From: a virus
Virus record (IMG/VR): IMGVR_UViG_3300017760_001552
Span: 1-42,065 of that record
Reading direction: 5' to 3' (one strand)
Length of the DNA: 42,065 bases
The translations under genes and the position numbers were made by a program. Below the pieces are notes generated by a model. It saw only the letters and a list, made by a program, of their open reading frames with translations, did no database searches and was not told the origin of the DNA. This document shows positions 28,717 through 36,343 of this stretch, one piece after another. Positions within the stretch are counted from its first letter, which is position 1. The number at the start of each line of letters is the position of its first letter.

Positions 28717-28937
28717 TGGCTTGGGTAGCAATAACAAATAATACAGGTTGGCAATACAATAACGCACCAGCAGATCCTGGTGTAGGTAGCCCTCTTCGAC
28801 CACTGTGGCAAAAACAAACTAATGGTATTAGACAATTTAAAAATGGTACAGAAGTATATGTTGAGGTTCGTAAAGTAGGCGATACTAATAGAACCAGAGG
28901 TGAGATGAGCAAATCTTTTTGGGATAGTCGAACTTAA
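28716..28937 (+). CDS. Small virion-region hypothetical protein
   Basis: A 73-residue protein whose ATG overlaps the previous stop (TAATG). It has a Trp/Asn-rich start (MAWVAITNNTGWQYNNAPAD) and polar C-terminus. It lacks a targeting sequence. I recall similar W-Q-Y-N-rich small proteins in marine phages without known function. Its position in the head-cargo block suggests a structural role. Confidence 0.6.
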   Translation: MAWVAITNNTGWQYNNAPADPGVGSPLRPLWQKQTNGIRQFKNGTEVYVEVRKVGDTNRTRGEMSKSFWDSRT

Positions 28938-28940
28938 CAC

Positions 28941-28969
28941 TTTACTTATTAAAACAAATATGGTATAAT
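28941..28969 (+). promoter_or_regulatory. Sigma70-like promoter abutting ligase-like start codon
   Basis: TTTACT (28941-28946), 17-bp spacer, TATAAT (28964-28969) with TGG before it. The ATG of the next gene is at 28976, only 7 bases after the -10, so the transcript would be leaderless or nearly so. Confidence 0.72.
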
Positions 28970-28975
28970 CCAAGT

Positions 28976-30202
28976 ATGATAACATTTAAAGAAACACTTA
29001 CTGAGCAAAAGAATACTCACATGACACACATCGAGGATAAGGTTCTCTATGGTGGTGTTAAGGGTACTCGTGAAGCTATCTTCGCCCTAAGAGATATGCG
29101 AGACATGCTAGGTGGTAAACACGCTGGTAGTGTATCAGTAAAATGGGATGGAGCACCTGCTATCTTTGCTGGTACAGATCCCCGTGATGGTAAATTCTTT
29201 GTTGCTAAGAAAGGTATCTTTAATAAGAACCCTAAGGTATACAAAACTAAAGCTGATGTAGATGAAGACACAAGTGGAGACCTAGCTGTTAAGCTCAAAG
29301 AGGCTCTTAGATATTTGCCTGCATTAGGTATTAAAGGTATTGTACAGGGCGACTTTTTGTTTAGCTCTGGAGATGTAAAGAAGGAAAAAATTAATCGTGA
29401 AGCGTATCTCACTTTCCATCCTAATACTATTGTTTATGCTGTCCCTGTGGCAAGTGAATCAGCAAAAGCCATTAAAGCAGCCAAAATTGGTGTCGTATGG
29501 CATACCACATATACAGGTAACGACTTTGCCTCCCTTAAAGCTAGTTACGGAGTCAACGTGTCTGCTTTCAAGTCTACAAAGAATGTCTGGTCACAAGACG
29601 CCATGCTAAGAGATATGACAAAGTTTACTATGTCAAAGAAGGAAACAGATGAAGTTAATAAGTACCTCAGTGAGTGCGGTAAGCTATTCAACCAAATCTC
29701 CAGTAGCACACTCAAAGAACTTGAATCAAAGCAAGACCTTGCACAACTCATCGAACAGTTCAACAATAAGTATGTTAGAAAAGGACAGATTGTCAAGGAT
29801 ACATCACGGCATACTGCCATGCTTATACGTTGGATCAAACTTAGGTTTGGTAAAGAAATTAACAAAAGAAAGTCGGAGAGAGGTAAAACCACTCAACGAG
29901 ATAAGTTAAGTGCGACACTTGAATTCTTTTCAGATAAGAATAAAGCAAATCTAATAAAAATGTTTGAATTACAAAAGTTAATGGTACTTGCTAAATTAAA
30001 ACTTATAAATAGACTTAACCAGTTGAGTATGACTAAGGCTTTTGTTAAAACCAAAAACGGATTTAAAACCGTTGGGGCAGAAGGCTATGTTGCAATCGAC
30101 AAACTTGGTGGTGATGCAGTGAAAATCGTTGATCGTATGGAGTTTTCATACAACAACTTTTCACCCAATGTTGTTAAAGGATGGGAAAAGGCAGGTAAAT
30201 AA
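28976..30202 (+). CDS. Polynucleotide-ligase-like head-cargo protein
   Basis: The 408-residue protein starts MITFKETLTE, a capsid-targeting-type sequence with a gp21-like site. VSVKWDGAPAIF has KxDG at residues 56-59, the adenylylated-lysine motif I of the DNA/RNA ligase and capping-enzyme superfamily. KGIVQGDFLF (about 120-129) and IGVVWHTTY (about 171-179) are candidates for motifs IV and V. I recall related phage proteins grouped as DUF6267. It may seal or modify nucleic acid inside or on exit from the head. The start is 7 bases from a promoter -10; M16 at 29021 is an alternative start that would omit the targeting sequence. Confidence 0.68.
   Translation: MITFKETLTEQKNTHMTHIEDKVLYGGVKGTREAIFALRDMRDMLGGKHAGSVSVKWDGAPAIFAGTDPRDGKFFVAKKGIFNKNPKVYKTKADVDEDTSGDLAVKLKEALRYLPALGIKGIVQGDFLFSSGDVKKEKINREAYLTFHPNTIVYAVPVASESAKAIKAAKIGVVWHTTYTGNDFASLKASYGVNVSAFKSTKNVWSQDAMLRDMTKFTMSKKETDEVNKYLSECGKLFNQISSSTLKELESKQDLAQLIEQFNNKYVRKGQIVKDTSRHTAMLIRWIKLRFGKEINKRKSERGKTTQRDKLSATLEFFSDKNKANLIKMFELQKLMVLAKLKLINRLNQLSMTKAFVKTKNGFKTVGAEGYVAIDKLGGDAVKIVDRMEFSYNNFSPNVVKGWEKAGK
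30004..30011 (+). promoter_or_regulatory. Possible internal late promoter element
   Basis: An exact TATAAATA inside the ligase-like gene, 192 bases before the next ATG. It could give extra late transcription of the basic cargo gene, but a chance match in AT-rich coding DNA is as likely. Confidence 0.25.
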
Positions 30203-30565
30203 ATGAAGAATTTTAAGACATTCTTAGAAGAAGGCTCAGGCGTTGACGAAGCGCTATCTATTATGCAGCGAAGAAAAAAGGCTATTAGTCTTCGCAAGAA
30301 CAAAGCTAAGTTAGCTATTGGTCGCAAAAAAGCCGCAAATAAAATAGCAAGTCACGGCGTGTTAAAGAAGCGTGCTCAAAGAGCAGCAAGAAACCAGATG
30401 GTTCGTAAGATTACTAAGGGTATTGGAAAAGGTGATCTAACTAATGCTCGTAAAGCCGAAATGGAAAAACGCTTAGATAAGATGAAACCACGTATTAATC
30501 GAATAGCAAAAAGATTAATTAAAGATGTTCGCAAAAAAGAAATCGCAAGGAAACGTGGTAAATAA
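30203..30565 (+). CDS. Highly basic head-cargo protein
   Basis: The 120-residue protein starts MKNFKTFLEE, a capsid-targeting sequence with an L-E-E cleavage site. The remainder is dominated by Lys, Arg and Ala (for example RRKKAISLRKNKAK and LIKDVRKKEIARKRGK) with few hydrophobics, as expected for a DNA-binding internal head protein such as T4 IPIII. After cleavage the mature protein would bind packaged DNA. ATG immediately follows the preceding stop, and its own stop overlaps the next start. Confidence 0.72.
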   Translation: MKNFKTFLEEGSGVDEALSIMQRRKKAISLRKNKAKLAIGRKKAANKIASHGVLKKRAQRAARNQMVRKITKGIGKGDLTNARKAEMEKRLDKMKPRINRIAKRLIKDVRKKEIARKRGK

Positions 30566-31695
30566 TGAGCGTCCCAAGTTTTAGTCAGTATCTAGTTGAA
30601 GAGGAAAGGTCCGTTTACTTTACGTTCGGACGAATGAATCCTCCTACGATTGGTCATGAAAAGTTATTGAATTCACTAGCAGCTAAAGCTGGAAGAAATC
30701 CATATCGTGTATACCTATCACAATCTCAAGACAAGTCAAAGAATCCTCTAATGTATATGGATAAGATTAAGATTGCAAGGAAGATGTTTCCTAAACATGC
30801 AAGACAAATTCTTATTAATAAGAAAGTTAAGTCTGCCATGGATGTGGCAGTTGCTTTATATAATGAAGGCTTTAAACAGCTTGTTATGGTTGTTGGTTCA
30901 GATCGTATACGTGAGTTTGATATTCTATTAAATAAATATAATGGTAGTAAAGCTCGTCACGGGTTCTATAACTTTGAGAAAATTACAGTATTATCCGCTG
31001 GAGAAAGAGACCCTGATGCTGAGGGTGTCTCTGGTATGTCTGCATCTAAGATGAGAGCTGCAGCTAAAGCAAATGACTTTACTTCATTTGGTCAAGGTTT
31101 ACCTAGAGCAATATCTAACAGTGATGCTAAGAAACTATTTAATAGCATTAGAACTGGTATGAATATTAAGGAAGAAGCATCATTTAAAAATCATGTTGAA
31201 CTTGCTTCAGTATCAAAAGAGCGTGAAGCCTTTGTTGCTGGTGAGTTATTCAGAGAAGGTGATGAGGTTATTATTAAGAAAACTGATGAAGTTGGTACTA
31301 TTACAATGTTAGGTGCTAACTATGTAATCGTAGAGACAGCTGATCGTAAGACACGTCAATGGTTAGATTCAGTAGAAAAGATTGTCGAAGAAGCTAAGTA
31401 TGACTATGGTACAGATGCTTCAGTAAAATATATTAAGAAAACTACACCTGGCCAAAATGAAAAGAAGAATGCAGAAGATCCTGATATTGGTGATCGCAAA
31501 GGTTCTCAGCCAGTCAATTATCATAAAGGGCTCAAGAAGTCAACTAAGGTTGCACGTGATGCTCACTTTAAAAAGAATGCTAAGAAAGCTGATGATGATA
31601 AAAGTGCTTACACACCGGCACCTGGTGATAAAAAAGCTAAAACTAAGCCTAGTAAGTATACAAAAAGATTTAAGCAAATGTTCGGAGATGATTAA
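30565..31695 (+). CDS. Nucleotidyltransferase-like head-cargo protein
   Basis: The 376-residue protein opens with SFSQYLVEE, a variant targeting sequence. Residues 17-200 form a nucleotidyltransferase: FTFGRMNPPTIGHEKLL has the TxGH motif (residues 28-31), and GVSGMSASKMRAA (residues 154-166) matches the ISTT/SGTxxR motif. This is the NMN adenylyltransferase/cytidylyltransferase fold, which joins AMP or CMP to a phosphate. A small beta domain (GTITMLGANYVIVET) and a Lys-rich tail ending KYTKRFKQMFGDD follow. The combination of targeting sequence and enzyme suggests packaging for delivery; substrate unknown. Confidence 0.7.
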   Translation: MSVPSFSQYLVEEERSVYFTFGRMNPPTIGHEKLLNSLAAKAGRNPYRVYLSQSQDKSKNPLMYMDKIKIARKMFPKHARQILINKKVKSAMDVAVALYNEGFKQLVMVVGSDRIREFDILLNKYNGSKARHGFYNFEKITVLSAGERDPDAEGVSGMSASKMRAAAKANDFTSFGQGLPRAISNSDAKKLFNSIRTGMNIKEEASFKNHVELASVSKEREAFVAGELFREGDEVIIKKTDEVGTITMLGANYVIVETADRKTRQWLDSVEKIVEEAKYDYGTDASVKYIKKTTPGQNEKKNAEDPDIGDRKGSQPVNYHKGLKKSTKVARDAHFKKNAKKADDDKSAYTPAPGDKKAKTKPSKYTKRFKQMFGDD

Positions 31696-31931
31696 TGTTA
31701 AAATTTAGCCAATATATTAGTGAAGATGCTGGCAAGTCTCTTGCGGACAAAGCTGCAAAGTCTGGATACAGTGTAGGCAAACTTAAAAAGATTTATAATA
31801 GAGGCGTAGCTGCTTGGAAAACTGGCCATCGTCCTGGGACCACTCCTCAACAATGGGGTCATGCAAGAGTAAATGCATATATTGTTAAAAAGAAATCAGG
31901 TAAAAAACTTAATCACGATACGGATTTATAA
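31695..31931 (+). CDS. DUF5824-like head-cargo protein
   Basis: The 78-residue protein starts MLKFSQYISE, a targeting-type sequence, then has KAAKSGYSVGKLKKIYNRG and WKTGHRPGTTPQQWGHARVN. The second block is the core of the DUF5824 family, as I recall it, found in phage and algal-virus proteins. A start within the previous stop (TAATG) indicates coupling. Function unknown; likely a small packaged basic protein. Confidence 0.72.
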   Translation: MLKFSQYISEDAGKSLADKAAKSGYSVGKLKKIYNRGVAAWKTGHRPGTTPQQWGHARVNAYIVKKKSGKKLNHDTDL

Positions 31932-31933
31932 AA

Positions 31934-33199
31934 ATGGGTAAACAAAGAGAAGCATTTGGACGTGCTAGGTTCAATCAACTATTAAAGAAAAAAGGCATCG
32001 ACACTAATAAGATGCATTCAGACAACGAAAAAGATGCAGCAGCAGCTAAGAAAAGAAAAGATGCAGCTGGAAAAGATTTAGCATCTTTTAGAAAGCAAAC
32101 TGGTATCACTTCTGAATCCGTAAATGAAGGTATTCTTAATAAAAGTACCTATAAGAGCAAGCTTGCTTGGTTTAAGGCACATAAAGAATTAAAAAAGATG
32201 AGAACATCGGTGGCTCCTGAAAAACAGAAAGCCTACAGAAACCTTCTAAATATGTTCTTTCATACATTAGACGATTTTGATCCAAAGATGATGGATAGAT
32301 GGAACACTAAAACTTCTAATAAAAATAACCTTGGTAATGATTCAGTTGCTGATCTAAGATTTGAATTAAAAGATATTTTAGGAAAAGATGCAGGTAAAAT
32401 TATGGAATCGGCAGAACCGATAAATGAAAAAAATTACTTTGGCCACAAAGTTGATCCAGGTAAGTTTGCTACATACATGAAATTCGTAAAAATAAATAAA
32501 CTTGAAGAACCAACTGTTCGCATGATTCAGCAAATGGTTTTTGATGAAAAGGGCAAAAGGCTCTCGACTCCTATGCAATACATGTTAGATAGGTTAAAGC
32601 AAGACCTAAAGAATCCAAAGTATAAACAAGCTTTAAAATTATGGAATGATGCTAGGCTTAATGAATCTGTTTCAGTTAATATAGATGAAGCACTGACTAT
32701 GGTATCTCGTAAGCCACACCCTACAGGTGGTCATATTGTTACCCTTAAAGATAAAGACGGCAAGAAAGTTGTTCGTCATTTACATAAAGGTAAAGTAAAG
32801 ACACTATCTAAAGAAGAAACTGAGCTTGATGAAAAGCGTAACATTAAAATCGCCAAGAGTGGTAAAGGCGAGAGAATGGTTAACAAGCAAGAGCTAAGAA
32901 CATACCTTCAGATGGGCTGGAAAGAAGTCAAAGAAGGCAATGGCCTTTGGGCAAACATTGCTGCTAAGAAAGCACGTGGAGAAAAGATGAGAAAGAAAGG
33001 TGCTAAAGGCGCACCTACAGATGCTCAGATTAAACATGCTCAAAGCACAAGTGAGAGTGTTGAACCTATTACTGAATTAACTGCAAAAGAAAAGCAACTT
33101 GTTAATCAAATGTATGATAAAAAAGGCAATCTAACACCACTTGGTAAGAAAGTTTTTAATCATAACAAGAAGCCTGGTGACAAGGGTTATGTAGAATGA
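31934..33199 (+). CDS. Multi-segment virion protein with repeated protease-like sites
   Basis: The 421-residue protein consists of basic segments joined by acidic linkers ESVNE (61-65), ESAEPINE (158-165), NESVSVNIDE (243-252), ETELDE (295-300) and ESVEPITE (374-381). Most linkers end in an I/L-x-E tripeptide, the T4 gp21 prohead-protease specificity, so it may be cut into several peptides. One segment (about 260-290) has HPTGGHIVTLKDKDG and HLHKG. It lacks an N-terminal targeting sequence itself but directly follows the DUF5824-like gene, which has one. Confidence 0.62.
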   Translation: MGKQREAFGRARFNQLLKKKGIDTNKMHSDNEKDAAAAKKRKDAAGKDLASFRKQTGITSESVNEGILNKSTYKSKLAWFKAHKELKKMRTSVAPEKQKAYRNLLNMFFHTLDDFDPKMMDRWNTKTSNKNNLGNDSVADLRFELKDILGKDAGKIMESAEPINEKNYFGHKVDPGKFATYMKFVKINKLEEPTVRMIQQMVFDEKGKRLSTPMQYMLDRLKQDLKNPKYKQALKLWNDARLNESVSVNIDEALTMVSRKPHPTGGHIVTLKDKDGKKVVRHLHKGKVKTLSKEETELDEKRNIKIAKSGKGERMVNKQELRTYLQMGWKEVKEGNGLWANIAAKKARGEKMRKKGAKGAPTDAQIKHAQSTSESVEPITELTAKEKQLVNQMYDKKGNLTPLGKKVFNHNKKPGDKGYVE

Positions 33200-33483
33200 A
33201 AAGTTTTAAGAGATTCACTGAAGGACGTGGAGCTGATGGCAAAGGCCATTACAGAGCTACAGAAAAAGGTGCTGGTCTCACTCAAAAAGGCAGAGATGCT
33301 ATTAATAGAAAAACTGGTAGCAACTTAAAGGCTCCAGTTACAGGTAAAGCAAAAGCTGGTAGTAAAGCAGCTGGCCGTAGGAAATCATTCTGTGCACGTA
33401 TGGGCGGAATGAAAGGTCCTATGAAAGACGAAAAAGGGAGACCTACTCGTAAGGCTATGTCGCTCAGAAGATGGAAGTGTTAA
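33196..33483 (+). CDS. DUF6321-like basic head protein
   Basis: The 95-residue protein starts MKSFKRFTEG, a variant of the targeting sequence (FTE instead of I/L-x-E). The C-terminal half RRKSFCARMGGMKGPMKDEK followed by MSLRRWKC matches a conserved phage domain I recall as DUF6321, with two invariant Cys (CARM and terminal WxC). It overlaps the previous gene by ATGA. Basic, small and probably virion-associated. Confidence 0.68.
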   Translation: MKSFKRFTEGRGADGKGHYRATEKGAGLTQKGRDAINRKTGSNLKAPVTGKAKAGSKAAGRRKSFCARMGGMKGPMKDEKGRPTRKAMSLRRWKC

Positions 33484-33486
33484 GTT

Positions 33487-33768
33487 ATGGCAGATGTAGA
33501 CTGGAAGAAACGCCTCGACAGAATCGAAGAAAAGATGGATAAGATGAGTGAAGTCTTAATATCTTTGGCTCGATTCGAAGAAAAGATGGATGCTTATAAC
33601 GAATATAGAGAACGTTCATGGGAACGAATGAATAAATTCTCAACTAAATTGGATAATATTGAAAAGAAGTGTGACGATAATGCTCGCACCGTACATACTA
33701 TAAATAAACTATTCTGGGTAGCAATCGTTGCTATCGGGAGTGCAATCGCAGCTCAACTTTGGATGTAA
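33487..33768 (+). CDS. Coiled-coil protein with C-terminal membrane helix
   Basis: The 93-residue protein has heptad-like charged helices at residues 5-65 (RLDRIEEKMDKMSEVL, TKLDNIEKKCDDN) and a hydrophobic C-terminus (LFWVAIVAIGSAIAAQLWM). This tail-anchored layout resembles XhlA-type or holin-accessory proteins. It lies between head-cargo genes and 3 kb before the spanins, so a lysis role is plausible but not shown. Confidence 0.58.
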   Translation: MADVDWKKRLDRIEEKMDKMSEVLISLARFEEKMDAYNEYRERSWERMNKFSTKLDNIEKKCDDNARTVHTINKLFWVAIVAIGSAIAAQLWM

Positions 33769-33778
33769 GGAGACACAA

Positions 33779-34867
33779 ATGAGCGACATAATGTCAAAGT
33801 TGGCGGCTAGATATGCTGAAGTCAACGAAAATAAAAAAATGACTAACCAAAAGGCCCTATCTAAAGCGTCTGCGGCAACACCTGCAGGTAAAGCTGCAGT
33901 AACATTACCTAAGGCACCTTGGGATAAAAAGAAAGAATCAAAAGAAGCCATGGATCCTGTCGATAAAAAGGAACTAAAAGGCAAGCATAAAGATCGTGAT
34001 GACACAGATATTGATAACGATGGCGATACAGATTCATCAGATAAGTATCTACATAAACGTCGTAAAGCTATCTCTAAGAAAATGGATGAAGCTGAAGATA
34101 AAACAACGCCTTGTCCTAAATGTGAAGGTTCTATGGAAAACCATTCTAAGGATTGTCCATCTGAAAAAGAAGCTAAATCAAAAGATGATACAGCTGTGAT
34201 GAATCCTGGCAAGGGTAAAGAAGAACCCAAAATGGAAAAGAATGAGTCATATACATTTAAACAACTTGAAGCTATGTCTATCGAAGATTTGGATTCTCTA
34301 TCAGAATCAATGGATAATGAGCAACTAGATGAGATCCTCGGCACACTAGCCAAAGGTGCAGCTAGCCTTGCAGGTAAAGGTGTAAAGAAAGCTGTTAATA
34401 GATTTTCTGTTTCTGGCAGAGCTGATGCTGCTCAAGCAAAGCTAAAGAAAATGACAAAGAAAAGAAATGATAGAAATCGTTTGAATAAAGCCAAAGCAGG
34501 TATTAGTAAACTTAGGGCAACAAAACCCGTGAGTGCAAGACCTCTTGCTGCAGGTGTAAAGGAAGGTAATGAAATGGCAGAACCAAAATGGCCAGTATAT
34601 GCACGTATCTTAGAAAAAGCAATGGCTCCTAAGAAAGATGCAGAAAAACCTGAAGAGATTGATGCTAAGGATTCAAAATCTTCAAAAGACTTTGTTGATG
34701 ATCACGAAAAAAGTGATGATAAGAAACAAGGTGATAAAGTTGATATCGCAGTAGCAATCAAAAAGAATGCATCTGCTTTAGCTAACCCAATGAAAGCTGC
34801 ACCACTTCGCCCTGGTGATAACAAGCAAGGTGATAAAGTAGCTGATAAACCCGAAGGAAAAATGTAA
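33779..34867 (+). CDS. Virion-region protein with EF-hand-like loop and Cys/His cluster
   Basis: The ATG at 33779 with AAGGAG upstream gives 362 residues. DTDIDNDGDTDSSD at residues 76-89 is an EF-hand/dockerin-type calcium loop followed by a basic helix (KYLHKRRKAISK), and CPKC...H...C at residues 112-126 could bind zinc. A LDE tripeptide at 183-185, a gp21-like site, precedes a basic Ala/Lys/Arg-rich segment (186-260). The C-terminus has KKQGDKVDIAV and the repeated DNKQGDKVADK. Comparable DxDxDGD proteins occur near head genes of marine T4-like phages as I recall. Function unknown, probably head-associated. Confidence 0.62.
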   Translation: MSDIMSKLAARYAEVNENKKMTNQKALSKASAATPAGKAAVTLPKAPWDKKKESKEAMDPVDKKELKGKHKDRDDTDIDNDGDTDSSDKYLHKRRKAISKKMDEAEDKTTPCPKCEGSMENHSKDCPSEKEAKSKDDTAVMNPGKGKEEPKMEKNESYTFKQLEAMSIEDLDSLSESMDNEQLDEILGTLAKGAASLAGKGVKKAVNRFSVSGRADAAQAKLKKMTKKRNDRNRLNKAKAGISKLRATKPVSARPLAAGVKEGNEMAEPKWPVYARILEKAMAPKKDAEKPEEIDAKDSKSSKDFVDDHEKSDDKKQGDKVDIAVAIKKNASALANPMKAAPLRPGDNKQGDKVADKPEGKM

Positions 34868-35224
34868 ATGATTAAAGCCCCAGGCTGGTGTCCAAATGCT
34901 ATTCCAACTCTGAAAGGTTGGAAGCATCATGTAAGACCAGAAATTCTTAAACCTGCTAAACTTACTCAAGAACAAATCGATGAGTATAATGGCGATACTG
35001 CTCAAGTGTTGATAGAAGCCGAACCAGCTCCTATCGCACCTACAGCTACTATGCTGTCATCTAATGATAAAATCTATGTAGATGTTGATGATATTGATGG
35101 TATGGAAGGTATGAGTAAAGCTGAACTTGAAGAAGTTGGTCGCGAACATGGTATTGAACTTGACCGTAGGAAGAGTAGAAAAACTTTGATAGATACTTTG
35201 AAAGGCGCAATGCTAAAAGATTAA
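34868..35224 (+). CDS. Conserved structural-region protein with SAP/HeH-like C-terminus
   Basis: The 118-residue protein starts MIKAPGWCPNAIPTLKGW, continues KLTQEQIDEYNG, a pattern I recall from phage structural proteins, and ends in a helix-turn-helix-like segment MSKAELEEVGREHGIELDRR that resembles SAP/HeH DNA-binding motifs. The middle (PAPIAPTAT) is a flexible linker. The ATG follows the previous stop directly. Confidence 0.62.
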   Translation: MIKAPGWCPNAIPTLKGWKHHVRPEILKPAKLTQEQIDEYNGDTAQVLIEAEPAPIAPTATMLSSNDKIYVDVDDIDGMEGMSKAELEEVGREHGIELDRRKSRKTLIDTLKGAMLKD

Positions 35225-35240
35225 CAAAGTTTGGGATATC

Positions 35241-35603
35241 ATGAATATTGAATTGACTGAGGATAACCTTCCTCTGTATGCAGCAAAACATTACTATAAT
35301 CCACTTGGTGCAGATCACGATGAATTCATAGAGGACCTTAAAAGGTTTAAATATGTAAAGAGATTGGTGAATAGGTATATTGAGACAGGCTATCTTGCAG
35401 ATCGCCTTATTCTAAATCATCTTATCGTGCTTCACAATGTGTTTGGTGTTAAACCAACAGTTGAGATGTTAAAGATAAGATTAGATGATCCTCAATGGCC
35501 TATCATCAAACCTTTTATATTATATTTAAGAATGATTGATAATACAGAAATAATTGATGTAACTATGGACGAGACTGTAGTACAGGCACTAAGGAATATT
35601 TAA
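35241..35603 (+). CDS. Conserved T4-like phage protein
   Basis: The 120-residue protein has YAAKHYYNPLGADHDEFIED, LKRFKYVKRLVNRY and LILNHLIVLHNVFG, blocks I recall from a protein conserved near the structural genes of marine T4-like phages (DUF7207-like). Mostly helical, no catalytic motif. It is followed directly by the next gene (ATG right after the stop). Confidence 0.7.
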   Translation: MNIELTEDNLPLYAAKHYYNPLGADHDEFIEDLKRFKYVKRLVNRYIETGYLADRLILNHLIVLHNVFGVKPTVEMLKIRLDDPQWPIIKPFILYLRMIDNTEIIDVTMDETVVQALRNI

Positions 35604-36164
35604 ATGGGACTTTTATCAAGAGCAGGTGATCTAGTTTACACCCTGAGGTTTCTCAGGTTGCTCACTACGCCGTTTGATAAAACTACAGCATTTGAGTTGG
35701 GTCTTATTGATGAAAAAGGTAAGAAACTTAAAAAGCCTGAAACAAAAGATGAAAAGGGAGCCTATAATACATTCCATAGGCTAGTATTTAATATTAAGAA
35801 ACTAATCCCTGGTAAGAAAATTGGTTCTTATGCAGCTGCTCTTTACTTAATGAAAGAGAAATATGGCGTAAATAACTTTGATAAGATTTTAAGAGAAAGT
35901 AATATTGATCCACTCGATCTATTAGCTGAAAATAATGAATGGTTTATGTTAGAACAAAAGCAATTGTCGCCAGGTGTTTATAGAGTAAATGGTGATAAGG
36001 TTCTAAACAAGAACTGCGAAGAATTGGTAAAGACAAGAGATCAGGTAAGGATACCAGAGAACTGTTATCCTGTTGGTGATGTATTAGGTTTAGACATCTA
36101 TGAAGTGACACATTTAAAATCTATGCAGAACATATACGTTACTGCAGGGGAACTAATCAGATGA
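35604..36164 (+). CDS. Conserved T4-like phage protein
   Basis: The 186-residue protein starts with a hydrophobic helix (TLRFLRLLTTPFDKTTAFEL), then has TFHRLVFNIKKLIPGKKIGS followed by YAAALYLMKEKYG. These match a protein that accompanies the previous gene in marine T4-like phages as I recall. Function is unknown; gene order near virion genes suggests a structural or assembly role. It overlaps the next gene by ATGA. Confidence 0.66.
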   Translation: MGLLSRAGDLVYTLRFLRLLTTPFDKTTAFELGLIDEKGKKLKKPETKDEKGAYNTFHRLVFNIKKLIPGKKIGSYAAALYLMKEKYGVNNFDKILRESNIDPLDLLAENNEWFMLEQKQLSPGVYRVNGDKVLNKNCEELVKTRDQVRIPENCYPVGDVLGLDIYEVTHLKSMQNIYVTAGELIR

Positions 36165-36343
36165 AGAAAAAAGTTAAAGAGGATGCACCAACAAATTCAA
36201 TAGCACATGGTGGTGTTGATATGGCTCCTAATACAGGTCCAAGAGTAAAAGAAATATCTGTAACAGATAAGCGCAGAAGAAAGGATAAACATCCGGTTCT
36301 ACTTAAAAGGTTCCGTAAGTTTATAAACCATCAAGATGATTAA
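36161..36343 (+). CDS. Small conserved hypothetical protein
   Basis: A 60-residue basic protein with NSIAHGGVDMAPNTGPRVKE and a Lys/Arg-rich C-terminus (DKRRRKDKHPVLLKRF). ATGA overlap with the gene before and an 8-base overlap with the spanin after. No function assigned. Confidence 0.6.
   Translation: MKKKVKEDAPTNSIAHGGVDMAPNTGPRVKEISVTDKRRRKDKHPVLLKRFRKFINHQDD

Noticed and set aside
29047-29892. Two long minus-strand frames inside the ligase-like gene
   Set aside because: They are antisense shadows of the KxDG-containing protein and lack start signals and motifs.
30004-30011. TATAAATA inside a coding region as a firm late promoter
   Set aside because: The octamer is expected about five times per strand by chance at this AT content; only intergenic copies are given moderate weight.
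33709-34353. A 214-codon open frame on the minus strand
   Set aside because: It is antisense to the 33779 gene, has no ribosome binding site, is serine-rich as expected from the complement of Lys/Asp/Glu-rich coding sequence, and shows no family motif.
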